Counted from the first letter of the stretch, positions 45,061 to 53,789 are shown. The stretch is 64,000 bases of DNA from JBCDGZ01 sp038750655 (GCA_038750655.1 JBCDGZ010000014.1:1-64000), one strand, 5' to 3'. Program-made: numbers and translations. Notes: generated from the sequence alone by a model not told the origin.

Positions 45061-45262
45061 ATTTACGTTATTTAAAATTAGTCTAATTAAGCAAAGTAAA
45101 TCTCAACAAGCATATACTGACTTCTGACTATAGCCATTGCTTGTATTTGTAAACAGGTGGGCTAACAACAGTTGGAAGCTGTAAGATAAGAAAGATGAAT
45201 TTTAGAAAGATTATTTAGATTGATTTCCTTTGAGCCCTGCATTTCTAATGCGGGGCTTTTTT
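45061..45262 (+). ncRNA. Candidate small non-coding RNA, about 200 nt
   Basis: The stretch runs from a consensus promoter to a rho-independent terminator, with no ORF of note on this strand and both neighbouring genes on the other strand. Possible internal helices: ACAAGCA/TGCTTGT (about 45106-45151) and ACAGTT-GGA-AGCTGT. Size would fit 6S RNA or another regulatory RNA, but I cannot identify the family. The start is placed 7 nt after the -7 element, so ends are approximate. Confidence 0.5.
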
Positions 45263-45264
45263 TT
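45231..45264 (+). terminator. Rho-independent terminator of the candidate small RNA
   Basis: Stem AGCCCTGCATT / AATGCGGGGCT (11 bp, one T-G pair), 3-nt loop, followed by eight T. The T-run is on the + strand only, so it does not serve the leftward genes. Confidence 0.85.
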
Positions 45265-45709
45265 ACTTCGAGGGTCTCTTTTCCATTGATTTTAGAAATA
45301 ATTCTCCCAATTCTCTTTGCTGTTCGGGCTGGCAAATTGCCTGTAGGGCGGTAAAGTGATCGATTAAAAGGCTATCCAATTGTTGGTGCAGTTGTCCAAT
45401 TTCTGCAGTCAGAGCGTGGGCGTGGACGCCATTGGTGGGGGATTCTGTGAGTAGGCGAATCATTTCCCGTTTTTTCTCCATCAATTGATTTTGCAGCTCC
45501 CGAGTGGCGCCGAAGTGCTGGTCTCTTAGGGTTTTAAATTGATTACTTTGCTGCTCATTGAGTTGTAGGGCTTCTTGCAGCAGTTGGACCGGTTGGTTGG
45601 ACGGTGGTGAGCCGGGGCGCAGCCAAATGGTGGACAGGGTGCCGATGTTGAGCAGGACAAGCAGGGCAATAATCCAGGAAGTCCATTTATTATTGTCGAA
45701 ATAGCTCAT
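45263..45709 (-). CDS. Spy/CpxP-like periplasmic protein (heavy-metal sensor type)
   Basis: A 148-residue protein with an N-terminal membrane anchor (about 11-30) and a helical periplasmic part. The pattern LLQEALQLNEQQSNQFKTLRDQHFGATRELQNQLMEKKREMIRLL followed by QPEQQRELGELFLKSM matches the Spy/CpxP/CnrX arrangement, with LNEQQ and QPEQQRE as LTxxQ-like repeats. It probably senses metals or misfolded envelope proteins. It is last in the sigma / anti-sigma-like / Spy-like operon, 6 nt after the preceding gene. Confidence 0.78.
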   Translation of the reverse strand: MSYFDNNKWTSWIIALLVLLNIGTLSTIWLRPGSPPSNQPVQLLQEALQLNEQQSNQFKTLRDQHFGATRELQNQLMEKKREMIRLLTESPTNGVHAHALTAEIGQLHQQLDSLLIDHFTALQAICQPEQQRELGELFLKSMEKRPSK

Positions 45710-45715
45710 AAGAAA

Positions 45716-46048
45716 TTAGTTTTGGGAATCATATAATGAAGAGGGATTGGCGTACTCGCCCCAACCATACTCATTGGCCAGTTTTTCGGTCAAGCTCAAC
45801 TCCTGGGCGGTATTGTCACTAATCATTGACTGAAAGGTGAGTACATTGATCAATAGTAACAAGCCTACGGCAGCGATCTGAAGGAGGGGCAACAGCCTCC
45901 GGAAACCCTGTGGCGCAGCCGTTTCTTCCTGCGCAATCCGTGCCCGCAATCGGGTCATCAGATAAGGGTTGCCTTCTGCCCGCTCCAACTGATCCAATAC
46001 TTTCATGGTTTTTTGGACTTCTACGTCAATTTTTGATTGCTCTTTCAT
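45716..46048 (-). CDS. Small membrane protein, probable anti-sigma factor
   Basis: A 110-residue protein with a cytoplasmic N-terminal part (about 1-50, QKTMKVLDQLERAEGNPYLMTRLRARIAQEE), one transmembrane helix (about 54-74, LLPLLQIAAVGLLLLINVL) and a short periplasmic tail. No zinc-binding HxxxCxxC motif is seen. The position directly after an ECF sigma gene (3 nt) and before a Spy-like gene suggests an anti-sigma role, as in Cnr-type systems; this is inference from context. Confidence 0.7.
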   Translation of the reverse strand: MKEQSKIDVEVQKTMKVLDQLERAEGNPYLMTRLRARIAQEETAAPQGFRRLLPLLQIAAVGLLLLINVLTFQSMISDNTAQELSLTEKLANEYGWGEYANPSSLYDSQN

Positions 46049-46051
46049 GGA

Positions 46052-46633
46052 CTATTGCATTTCTTTTTTATAAAAATCGTGTAGCTTTTTCTGTAAATTT
46101 TTTCGAGCGCGGTGCAGCAATGACTCGATAGAAGACAGGCTGAGGTCCATGACTTCGGCCACCTCCTGGTAGCTCAATCCTTCCACCTTATTCAGCACAA
46201 AGGCGATCCGCTGGTTGTCTGCTAATTGGCCGATGGCTCGAAAGATGACCTCCCCTCGCTCCTTATTTTCAATCTGCAAACCGGGGTGATTAACCGGGTC
46301 GGCGACCGCCGCACTGCGCTGGTCCTCCAAACCGATGAGCGATTGAAAAAAGGCCATGCGCTTTTTGCGTTTCCGGTGGCGGATGTATTCCAGCGATTTA
46401 CTCACCGCAATTCGATAAATCCAGGTGGAAAGGCGGGCCTCCGCTCTAAACTTGTCAATAGAACGATAGACCTCTACAAAGACCTCCTGCACAACATCCT
46501 CAGCGTCGTGAAGATTCGGAACAAACCCTAAGCAAGTATTCAACACCTTCTCTTGGAAGTTGTCTACCAATGTCTTAAAGGCAAGCTCAGAACCCTCTTT
46601 GAGCGCAATTATGAGTTGTTCTTCGTCGTACAA
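46052..46633 (-). CDS. ECF-type RNA polymerase sigma factor
   Basis: A 193-residue ECF sigma factor. Region 2 has HDAEDVVQEVFVEVYRSIDKFRAEARLSTWIYRIAVSKSLEYIRHRKRKKR; region 4 has LADNQRIAFVLNKVEGLSYQEVAEVMDLSLSSIESLLHRARKNLQKKL. It heads a three-gene operon with a membrane anti-sigma-like protein and a periplasmic Spy-like protein, so it probably responds to envelope or metal stress. A 7-bp inverted repeat TAGTGGT / ACCACTA (46650-46656, 46669-46675) lies just upstream and might be an operator. Confidence 0.9.
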   Translation of the reverse strand: MYDEEQLIIALKEGSELAFKTLVDNFQEKVLNTCLGFVPNLHDAEDVVQEVFVEVYRSIDKFRAEARLSTWIYRIAVSKSLEYIRHRKRKKRMAFFQSLIGLEDQRSAAVADPVNHPGLQIENKERGEVIFRAIGQLADNQRIAFVLNKVEGLSYQEVAEVMDLSLSSIESLLHRARKNLQKKLHDFYKKEMQ

Positions 46634-46723
46634 ACCAGTGGTTTAGCTATAGTGGTCTTCAATCTTACACCACTAATTAGATGTCTTTAAAAGGGAATAC
46701 TTGCGCTAAAGGTAAGATTTTTT

Positions 46724-47584
46724 TCAGCCTGGGCTGACCCCCATCAAATTAAAGGCTTTACGGACCAGGGTTTCCCGGTTTTCCAGGTCTTTTTTATTTT
46801 TTGCATTAATATTGAGCGCGTAGAAATAGACTTTTTCTCCTTTCTCCACATAACCGACATTCCAGCCGATAGCCGGGTCAGATTTGGGCACCCAGCCCAG
46901 TTGATTGGCCAGGGTATAGTCGCCCTTTTTCTCCTTGATCATAATTTTCTTCACCATATTCATACTGGTATCAGTGATGTCTAGTCGGTTGAAGTACAGT
47001 CTTCGGAGAAAGTCCACCTGCTCGACGGCAGTGATCCGCAGTTGGCCGGAGGTCCAAAATTTATCCAGATTTCCGCCCGTATCGTGATTGCCATAATTCA
47101 TTCGTCTGACCCAATATTGCATACGTCCTTTGCCAACCTTCCGCGCCAAATCCTTAAATACCCAGACGGCAGAGGCTTTCAGTGCAGAGCTGAGATTGTG
47201 GTCCCTATTCCACGCTTTTTTATTGCGGTCATAACCATCCCAGGGAATGATTTCCTGCTCATTTCCCAGCACCCCTGTCTCTAGTGCGACCAGTGAGTTA
47301 GCGATTCTAAAGGTGGACGCGGGCAGAAAGGACTGATTCGCTCGTGGTTCATTGTGGATGTAAAATTCGTTCTCTTGCGGATCAAAAATGACTAAAGTAC
47401 CAACGGCTTTTTGCATTCGAAAGAGTAATTTGAATTCCCCCTCACTTATGCCATTTTCTTTAAGTGGTTCATTATCAGCGATTTCAGTTTTAGTATCGCT
47501 TGGGTTACAGGCTAGGTAGAATAGTACAGGGAGCCCCCATAGGAGCCATTGTTTTTTTAGGAAAGAATTACTAACGAAATTCAT
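46724..47584 (-). CDS. Class D (OXA-like) beta-lactamase-fold lipoprotein, active-site motifs altered
   Basis: A 286-residue protein with a lipoprotein-like signal (LPVLFYLAC, Cys 26). The OXA fold shows the motif order of class D enzymes: PASTFRIANS (Ser 90), SAV (138-140), YGN (164-166), FWTSGQLRIT and GWNVGYVEKGEKVYFYALNI. But the STFK Lys, which must be carboxylated in OXA enzymes, is Arg 93, and the KTG motif is replaced by QLG (228-230). It may be a penicillin-binding or sensor-like relative and not a functional lactamase. Annotated resistance should be treated with caution. Gene is leftward, after pgeF. Confidence 0.82.
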   Translation of the reverse strand: MNFVSNSFLKKQWLLWGLPVLFYLACNPSDTKTEIADNEPLKENGISEGEFKLLFRMQKAVGTLVIFDPQENEFYIHNEPRANQSFLPASTFRIANSLVALETGVLGNEQEIIPWDGYDRNKKAWNRDHNLSSALKASAVWVFKDLARKVGKGRMQYWVRRMNYGNHDTGGNLDKFWTSGQLRITAVEQVDFLRRLYFNRLDITDTSMNMVKKIMIKEKKGDYTLANQLGWVPKSDPAIGWNVGYVEKGEKVYFYALNINAKNKKDLENRETLVRKAFNLMGVSPG

Positions 47585-47612
47585 AAAGCGTCAAAATCAG
47601 AATAGTCATTAT

Positions 47613-48335
47613 TTATCCAACTATTCCAATTACAGCTAACATCCGGCCAGTTTGGCCCGCTTCCTTGCGATAGGAGAAATAATTTTCGTTGTGCAGTACG
47701 GTAGAATAGGACGAAAGTGCCATTTGGGAGGGAGGAATGCCAGCTTCTGCCAGCTGCGCTTGATTGGCTTTTTTGAGATCAATGAGGTATTTCTGCCGTT
47801 GCTCATCCCAACGCTTGAAGTCGGCCGAGAATCGGTCTGCAACATCGGCGTCGGTCTCAAATGAGCACTCGTCAATACAGGTGCCGAGCCAGGCGTAGCA
47901 CTCGGATGGCCGACTGCCGTAGTGGTTTTGCATCATCGAAAGGCACTTGCGGGCGATGCCGGCGACGGTCCCCCGCCAGCCCGCATGTACTGCTGCGATG
48001 ACTTGCTTTTGGGCATCAAAGAGAAGTAAAGGCATACAGTCGGCAACGGTCACACTCAGAAAAAGTCCTTTTCGATCGCTGATCAGCCCGTCGTACCCTT
48101 CAAAGTAGCCCTTTTGCTCGACCACTAAAATGTCGTCTCCATGTACTTGATGCGAGCCGATCAATTGGTCTGGGGTAATATTCAAATCAGCACAAAGCTG
48201 GGCCCGGTTACTGCGCACCACCGCAGGATCATCATCCGTATGCAGGCCCAAGTTGCCGCCCTGTCGTAGACTTTCAACTGCGACGAGGCCTGCAAAAGGT
48301 GAAAAAAGAGGAATTGTACGGTACCGTTCAGCCAT
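47613..48335 (-). CDS. pgeF: Peptidoglycan editing factor PgeF / YfiH-type laccase-domain protein
   Basis: A 240-residue CNF1/YfiH family protein. Motifs: GSHQVHGDDILVV, VTVADCMPLLLFDAQKQVIAAVHAGWRGTVAGI with the metal-binding Cys and His, and ACIDEC-like LGTCIDECSFETDADV. Family members hydrolyse wrongly incorporated Ser in muropeptides and have purine nucleoside and polyphenol oxidase activities in vitro. It starts 9 nt after the arylsulfotransferase-like gene and is cytoplasmic. Confidence 0.9.
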   Translation of the reverse strand: MAERYRTIPLFSPFAGLVAVESLRQGGNLGLHTDDDPAVVRSNRAQLCADLNITPDQLIGSHQVHGDDILVVEQKGYFEGYDGLISDRKGLFLSVTVADCMPLLLFDAQKQVIAAVHAGWRGTVAGIARKCLSMMQNHYGSRPSECYAWLGTCIDECSFETDADVADRFSADFKRWDEQRQKYLIDLKKANQAQLAEAGIPPSQMALSSYSTVLHNENYFSYRKEAGQTGRMLAVIGIVG

Positions 48336-48344
48336 AAACAGGAG

Positions 48345-49982
48345 TTAGGTTTTGATCAATTTGAAAAAATATTGCTGATCCACGGTCAGAATATAGAGGC
48401 CCGGGGGCCAATGCCCGCTATTGATTTCCATGTCTCCGGCTCGCAGCTCCCCACTCCAAACCACCTGCCCGGCGGTACTGATCACTTGCATCGGCAAGCC
48501 ATCTTTTCCATTGAATTGCAGGTATAGCTGATCCACTATCGGATTAGGGAAGAGCTGTAAAGCCAGCGCCTCTGGGGCATCCTCGGTTGAGGTAGGTTGG
48601 CAATCCTCCGGTAGCGGCAATGGGTCGAGTTCTATGGGATCGCCGGGGATGAGCAGGCGACCGTTGAAGGCGGGGTATTCCGGTGGATAGCGGTAGGCTC
48701 GGAAGAGGCCGTTTCCGAAGGGGGCTTCGCCTTGAGGAAAGGGCACCTGACGAACCGGGTTGATATAGCGCCAGACGAGCTGCTGTTGCGCGTCAACTTC
48801 CAGGAGTTCTCCGTCGATGCCAATGCAAATCAGGGTGTTGCCATTCGGTAGGCGTTGGGCACCGGAGGTGATGGGGGAGAAAAAGGTATTGGGAGCGGCG
48901 GGTTGGTAGGTCCAATCAAGCTGACTGGGGCCGTAGGGCTGTCCGGTGATGAGGCGGTAATTACCTTGGGCATCGGTCGGCGGCGTGAGGATGTCTATAG
49001 AGGAGAAGTTGCCATCGGGACGGTTTAAGCCATTATTATACACCATAATTTTCCCTCCATCCGGCAGACTGTCCGGTATCCAGTGAACATCGTGCTGCAT
49101 AAAGAGCCGACGATCTTCTATGTCGCCGCGCTGGTAAGTCATGGGATTGCCCCAGCGATAGAGCAGATCGCCGCCTTTGCCCCAGCGGCCACCGCTGTGG
49201 CCCGCCGCCTCACTGGTCGTCGTACTATGATCAATAATCCAAAACTCATCAAAATCGCGCGAATTAATAATAATCTGATCAAGCTCCGCATTGTAAGCCA
49301 CCGAGTTGGCGTGTATCCAATCAGGATCGCCGCTTCGGGCACTGTAGTTGATGTCAACAAGCTCCGGGTGCTCCGCTACCACCCCATAATTGGCCTTAGT
49401 GCTATCAAAATCCTGGATCAGATGATCCCACAGGTGCCATTCCCAAACAATATTTGCCTCATCATTCCCAACCGGCTGTAGCTCCACGATCTGCTCCGGC
49501 CAAATTGGAGTGCTAATATCCTCTGGATCTCGGCCGTTGGCAATCGCTGCTTCCTCACTTCGGTATTCCCAAGCCAAGACCAGAATATTCCCATTAGGAA
49601 GGTATTCGACATCATGATGCGAATAGACTGTATCATTCGAATAATTGTATCCCCACAATAGCGCCCCCGACCAATCGATCAGTTCTATTCGACCACTACT
49701 TCCTCCACCAAAAAAATTACTATTGGGGACAAACCCTGTTCGTAGCAGCCGACCATCTTCCAATAAATAAGTGCTTCCGCTGCCCCGGGTACTGCTGGCC
49801 CAAGTATGGACTTGCCGCCCGCAGTTGTCAATCAGATAGCAGCTGTTAGACGACGTCGGTGCAAGGAGGGTGTAGCCATCGAAGCTGCTGCTGTCATTGA
49901 GGAACAGTCCGATGGTTCGCTGGGCAGAGGAGAAGGTGTGGCAGAAAAGGAGAAGAAGGATAATCGTAGAGAAGGAGCGCAT
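48345..49982 (-). CDS. Arylsulfotransferase (ASST)-like protein with T9SS sorting domain
   Basis: The ATG at 49982 (MRSFSTIILLLLFCHTFSSAQ) gives a signal peptide and 545 residues. The longer frame to 50129 would overlap the upstream gene and bury the signal, so I rejected it. The propeller has SGSTYLLEDGRLLRTG, HHDVEYLPNGNILVLAWEY, WIHANSVAYNAELDQIIINSRDFDEFWIIDHST, QHDVHWIPDSLPDGGKIMVYNNG and AQRLPNGNTLICIGIDGELLEVD, as in bacterial ASST-like proteins. The last about 75 residues form a type A T9SS domain (ALQLFPNPIVDQLYLQF ... GLYILTV ... FFKLIKT). Activity unproven. Confidence 0.87.
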   Translation of the reverse strand: MRSFSTIILLLLFCHTFSSAQRTIGLFLNDSSSFDGYTLLAPTSSNSCYLIDNCGRQVHTWASSTRGSGSTYLLEDGRLLRTGFVPNSNFFGGGSSGRIELIDWSGALLWGYNYSNDTVYSHHDVEYLPNGNILVLAWEYRSEEAAIANGRDPEDISTPIWPEQIVELQPVGNDEANIVWEWHLWDHLIQDFDSTKANYGVVAEHPELVDINYSARSGDPDWIHANSVAYNAELDQIIINSRDFDEFWIIDHSTTTSEAAGHSGGRWGKGGDLLYRWGNPMTYQRGDIEDRRLFMQHDVHWIPDSLPDGGKIMVYNNGLNRPDGNFSSIDILTPPTDAQGNYRLITGQPYGPSQLDWTYQPAAPNTFFSPITSGAQRLPNGNTLICIGIDGELLEVDAQQQLVWRYINPVRQVPFPQGEAPFGNGLFRAYRYPPEYPAFNGRLLIPGDPIELDPLPLPEDCQPTSTEDAPEALALQLFPNPIVDQLYLQFNGKDGLPMQVISTAGQVVWSGELRAGDMEINSGHWPPGLYILTVDQQYFFKLIKT

Positions 49983-50046
49983 TGCTTTTTCTTTGCAATT
50001 AGCCAGAAATAATACTAAGGTGCAAGCCCCCTTTGGCTTTTGGCTA

Positions 50047-50586
50047 TTACCAGCCATTCTGGGCAAAGGTTTGTTCGATATGGGCCAGGTGATGGCGGCT
50101 GTGCCAGTCGTACATCCCCAATAATTCATCCAATCGGTAGGTTTGTTTATTTTCTGGGTGATAAACAGTTCGCTCCCAGTCGCTGTCTTTCATCTGTTGG
50201 AGTAAGACCACCCAACGTTGATGTAAGTTGTCCAATAAATTTAGAGAAACTTGAACCGGCGTATTGGGGGTATCGGGCAGTTCCGCCCAGCGGCTCTCAT
50301 CATAGGGACGGATAGCGGCTCGGTCTTCGGTGAGTCCCAACTTGAAACGAATGTAGCTGTTCATATGGCTATCGGCCAGGTGGTGAATGAGCTGTCGGAG
50401 GGTCCAGCCGCCGGGGCGGTACGGCGTATCCAATTGCTCAGGACTCAGTCCCTCTATCCTTTGCTTCAGCTGCCCCGGTAAATCCGCAATAACCGCAATC
50501 CACTGATCGCGAAGCGTTGGAGAAATAAGGTCAGGAATGATGTATTCTCCAACAGGATAGCGCAGTTGCTCTAGGTCTAACATCAT
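50047..50586 (-). CDS. YfiT/BstA-like DinB-superfamily enzyme
   Basis: A 179-residue four-helix DinB-superfamily protein. The likely metal ligands are His in RQLIHHLADSHMNSYIRFKL and in YDWHSRHHLAHIEQTF. The pattern YPVGEYIIPDLISPTLRDQWIAVIADLPGQLKQRIEGLSPEQLDTPYRPGGWTLRQLIHHLADSHMN closely matches YfiT-type putative metal-dependent hydrolases or bacillithiol transferases. Bacillithiol use in this organism is not shown here. The start overlaps the preceding gene's stop by 4 nt (ATGA), so the two are probably co-translated. Confidence 0.85.
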   Translation of the reverse strand: MMLDLEQLRYPVGEYIIPDLISPTLRDQWIAVIADLPGQLKQRIEGLSPEQLDTPYRPGGWTLRQLIHHLADSHMNSYIRFKLGLTEDRAAIRPYDESRWAELPDTPNTPVQVSLNLLDNLHQRWVVLLQQMKDSDWERTVYHPENKQTYRLDELLGMYDWHSRHHLAHIEQTFAQNGW

Positions 50587-51500
50587 AGGGTATTTAGGTA
50601 TTGAAGGCTGGTTCCGATACTTTTAATAGGATCGGGAGATTGGTCTTGCTCCACCAAACAATAATTGACCCCCGCGTTCTCGGCTGCGGCCAGCACGCCT
50701 TTGATATTAACGACACCATTTCCCAATTCTTTAAAGGCTTCTTTAGGCACTTCCCCCTCGTCAAAAATATCTGGCGTATCCGCTAGCTTATCTTTGAGGT
50801 GCAGCAGGGCAATCCGATCTGGGAGCTGCTTCATGAGCCCCACCGGCTCCACCCCCGCAATACTGGTCCAGAAAACATCCAACTCAAATTTGGCCAGGTC
50901 GGGGTCCAGTCGCTCCATTAAAATATCAAACCCCTTTTCGCCATCTACCGGAGCAAACTCAAAGCTGTGGTTGTGGTAGCAGAGCTGAATACCTGCTTTT
51001 TTGCACAGCTCCCCCGCTCTGTTCATACCATCACACAATTGCTTATAATCATCCGCAGTACCCCGTTCTTCCCGAAAGAGGTAGGCCATAATAAGGTGGT
51101 TGACCCCTTCTTTAGCTGCCTCATCAATGGCCGCTTCTATGCCTCCTGCCGGCGCTTCTCTGTTGCGCAGTTCCCAACGCCCCGTGAAGTGAGCCGAGGG
51201 GATGTGCGAGCAGTAGACTTGGAGGTCCAAATCTTTGAGAATGGGGCGAAAGCTTGTTAGCTGATCCATATCCATCAGCTCCACTTGTTGATAACCGTGT
51301 TCGCGGATGGCTTTAAGGGTAGCAGCCGGGTCGGCTTTAAGCTGCTCGCGAACCGTCCAGAGTTGTAAGCCAATATCTTTCATGTAGGGGCTGTCTTTTT
51401 CGACGCCGCAGGCGCTGAGGGGGCTAAGGCCCAGCAAGCCCAATCCAGCTCCAGCTACCGCAGAAGATTTGATGAATTGCCGCCTTTTGATGATCCGCAT
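50583..51500 (-). CDS. Tat-exported sugar phosphate isomerase/epimerase-like TIM barrel
   Basis: The ATG at 51500 gives 305 residues with a Tat-type signal (RIIKRRQFIKSSAVAGAGLGLLG) and a lipobox-like LSAC. The body is an AP endonuclease 2/xylose isomerase-like barrel: GLQLWTVREQLKADPAATLKAIREHGYQQVEL, VYCSHIPSAH, LCYHNHSFEF, FELDVFWTSIAGVEP, ALLHLKDK and YCLVEQDQS, holding the metal Glu/His/Asp set. Similar exported proteins occur widely in Bacteroidota; the substrate is unknown, possibly a sugar or 3-keto-sugar derivative. The frame is open 18 codons further upstream. Confidence 0.87.
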   Translation of the reverse strand: MRIIKRRQFIKSSAVAGAGLGLLGLSPLSACGVEKDSPYMKDIGLQLWTVREQLKADPAATLKAIREHGYQQVELMDMDQLTSFRPILKDLDLQVYCSHIPSAHFTGRWELRNREAPAGGIEAAIDEAAKEGVNHLIMAYLFREERGTADDYKQLCDGMNRAGELCKKAGIQLCYHNHSFEFAPVDGEKGFDILMERLDPDLAKFELDVFWTSIAGVEPVGLMKQLPDRIALLHLKDKLADTPDIFDEGEVPKEAFKELGNGVVNIKGVLAAAENAGVNYCLVEQDQSPDPIKSIGTSLQYLNTL

Positions 51501-51566
51501 GAGTCGTTGGGTTGGATGAAAAACTAAAAGTAGGAAAAAGCGCGGAAAAACCAACGGCCCGCTGCG

Positions 51567-53630
51567 CTAATTCGTGGGGCTTAGCGTTGCTTCCACCTTA
51601 CTTTTTAGCAGCTCATAGGCCGCTATCTGCGCCCGTACGGTTGGGGCCTCTTCTGGGCCTCGACGATAAGGATTACTCTGTAGCTGATCGATGATTCTGG
51701 CCTTGCGGTTGTCCTCCAATTGTAGTTGGATAAGCTGGCGCAGCTCTGCGTAGACCTCCGGGTCGTAGATAGGCATAGCCACTTCGACGCGACGGTCGAG
51801 GTTGCGATTCATCCAGTCGGCAGAAGCGGTATACATTTTTTCTTTGCCGCCGTTGGCAAAGATATAGACCCGCGCATGCTCCAAAAAGCGGTCGACCAAG
51901 CTCATTGCTTCGATGTTCTCACTGAGGCCCTTGACGCCGGGCACCAGACAGCAAATCCCTCTGACGATCAGCTGTATCTTCACCCCAGCTTGGCTGGCCT
52001 CGTAGAGTTTTTCGATCATCTCCTGATCTTCGAGGCTGTTCATCTTGAGGATCATGTAAGCGGGCAGGCCCACCCGGGCATTAGTGATTTCTTTGTCGAT
52101 CATGGCGGTGAAGCCTTTACGGGTGGTGAAGGGAGAGACCAGCAGGTGCTTACATTTGGGCATGATGATCTTACCTTCCAGCAAATCGAAGACCTGAGTG
52201 ATTTCCCGGCCCAGTCGTTGGTCGGCGGTCAGCAATGCGTGGTCGCAGTAGAGGCGGGCGGTTTTTTCGTTGAAATTTCCGGTACCCAAATAGCTGTAGT
52301 AGTGCAACTGCTTCTTTTCTCTGCGGCTAATCAGCAACAGCTTGGTGTGCACCTTGATGCCGGGAAAGCTGTAGCGCACCTCCGCCCCGGCTTCTTTGAG
52401 CTGATTGCCCCAATAGAGGTTGGACGCTTCGTCGAAGCGGGCTTTAGCCTCTATGAAGGCGGTCACCTTTTTGCCCTGCTGTACGGCGTAGAGCAAGGCT
52501 TGCGCAACCTCAGATTTGCCAGCAACGCGGTAGAGGGTAATGTGAATTTGCTCGACTTGCTTGTCCTCAGCTGCCTCGCGAACCAGTTGAGGAATATAGT
52601 CGTAGCGCTGGTAGGGGAAGTGCAGCATATAATCTTTCTGCCCAATGGCCTCCATTAGAGAATCGCAGTGCTCTAGTTCAGGATGAGGCAGTGGAGGCAG
52701 CTGGGTATCGTGCAATTTTGAATTTTTGCTAGGATCGGGAAAGCCGAAAAAGTCGTTGAAGTTATGGTAGCGGCCGCCGGGGGTCAAGTCGTTTTTACTT
52801 AATTCGAAGACGGTCTTGAGTTGATCCAGTAGGGCCTCCGGCAGTCGGGTATCGTAGAGAAAGCGGGTGGGTAGGCCGATGTCGCGGTTGTCCAGACTGC
52901 GGCGAATTTTTTCGATCAAGTCGCCCGAGAATTCATCATCGATGTAGAGTTCGGCATCGCGGGACAGTTTGATGGCGTAGGCGTCGGTGATGGGTTGATC
53001 GGGGAAGAGCTGGGGGAGTTTGCAGCGGATGAGGTCATCGATGAAGGTGATGCAATGCTGGTCGGCCTCGCTGGGGACGACGACGAAGCGGGGCGTCTCG
53101 TCGGGAATATTAATGAGCGCGGGTGGAGCGCCTTCGGCTGCAAAATGAACAATCAAATAAAGTCCTTTATTCTCTAAAAATGGGGCAGGCTGCTCCATAT
53201 CCAGGCTTACCAACTGAATTTGACTAGCCAGTTGCTCATCGTACCATTGACGGGCAAATGCTATTTGGGAATCGGTGAAGTCTTGTTCATTGACCAAAAA
53301 AATCCCTTCGGCCTGCAGCTCCGGGATGATTTCTTTCCGAAAAATGCGTCCAAATTCCGTCTGTTGAAGCTCTACAATGGCTTTAATCTCTCGTAGAATT
53401 TTCTTAGGCTTGAGGTCTAGTTTTTTCCGAGTCTTCTTCTTCAGTTTCCGAAAGCTGCGATGGGAAGCCACCCGAACGCGGAAGAACTCATCGAGGTTAG
53501 AGGAATAAATGGCCAAAAATTTTAGGCGCTCCAAAAGAGGAACACTAGGGTCTTTAGCTTCTTGAAGTACCCTTTCGTTGAAGGATAACCAGCTGATGTC
53601 TCTTTTAATAAGGGGAAGGTTTTCAGACAT
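51567..53630 (-). CDS. ppk1: Polyphosphate kinase 1
   Basis: A 687-residue PPK1 that makes polyphosphate from ATP. The N-terminal region is DISWLSFNERVLQEAKDPSVPLLERLKFLAIYSSNLDEFFRVRVASHR. The catalytic His, autophosphorylated in the family, lies in FPGIKVHTKLLLI (about residue 427). Other active-site stretches are FIEAKARFDEASN, YLGTGNFNEKTARLYCDHALLT and WMNRNLDRRVEVAMPI. The length is normal. It lies 66 nt upstream of the sugar isomerase-like gene on the same strand. No ppx gene is in the window. Confidence 0.95.
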   Translation of the reverse strand: MSENLPLIKRDISWLSFNERVLQEAKDPSVPLLERLKFLAIYSSNLDEFFRVRVASHRSFRKLKKKTRKKLDLKPKKILREIKAIVELQQTEFGRIFRKEIIPELQAEGIFLVNEQDFTDSQIAFARQWYDEQLASQIQLVSLDMEQPAPFLENKGLYLIVHFAAEGAPPALINIPDETPRFVVVPSEADQHCITFIDDLIRCKLPQLFPDQPITDAYAIKLSRDAELYIDDEFSGDLIEKIRRSLDNRDIGLPTRFLYDTRLPEALLDQLKTVFELSKNDLTPGGRYHNFNDFFGFPDPSKNSKLHDTQLPPLPHPELEHCDSLMEAIGQKDYMLHFPYQRYDYIPQLVREAAEDKQVEQIHITLYRVAGKSEVAQALLYAVQQGKKVTAFIEAKARFDEASNLYWGNQLKEAGAEVRYSFPGIKVHTKLLLISRREKKQLHYYSYLGTGNFNEKTARLYCDHALLTADQRLGREITQVFDLLEGKIIMPKCKHLLVSPFTTRKGFTAMIDKEITNARVGLPAYMILKMNSLEDQEMIEKLYEASQAGVKIQLIVRGICCLVPGVKGLSENIEAMSLVDRFLEHARVYIFANGGKEKMYTASADWMNRNLDRRVEVAMPIYDPEVYAELRQLIQLQLEDNRKARIIDQLQSNPYRRGPEEAPTVRAQIAAYELLKSKVEATLSPTN

Positions 53631-53789
53631 AATTTGAATCTCTTAATGGTGAATTGCAATTGGCATCAAACACTAAATGTACTACGATACAGGTCATCTG
53701 GAGTTCAAATTTAGGTTAAATTTGTGTGATCATTTTGTATCCTTCCCCAACAAAAATTATAGAAGTCAATTTGGGCATCAAACGAATGG

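Noticed and set aside
45061..45262. Naming the small RNA as 6S RNA
   Set aside because: Length fits, but I could not draw the long central-bubble hairpin that defines 6S.
46724..47584. Functional OXA carbapenemase or resistance gene
   Set aside because: The essential STFK Lys and KTG motif are absent, so I call only the fold.
49983..50129. Longer start of the arylsulfotransferase-like gene
   Set aside because: It would overlap the YfiT-like gene and place the signal peptide 50 residues inside the protein.
51726..52658. 310-aa open frame antisense to ppk1
   Set aside because: It lies wholly inside a well-conserved gene and has no recognisable domain; GC-rich codons make long antisense frames common here.
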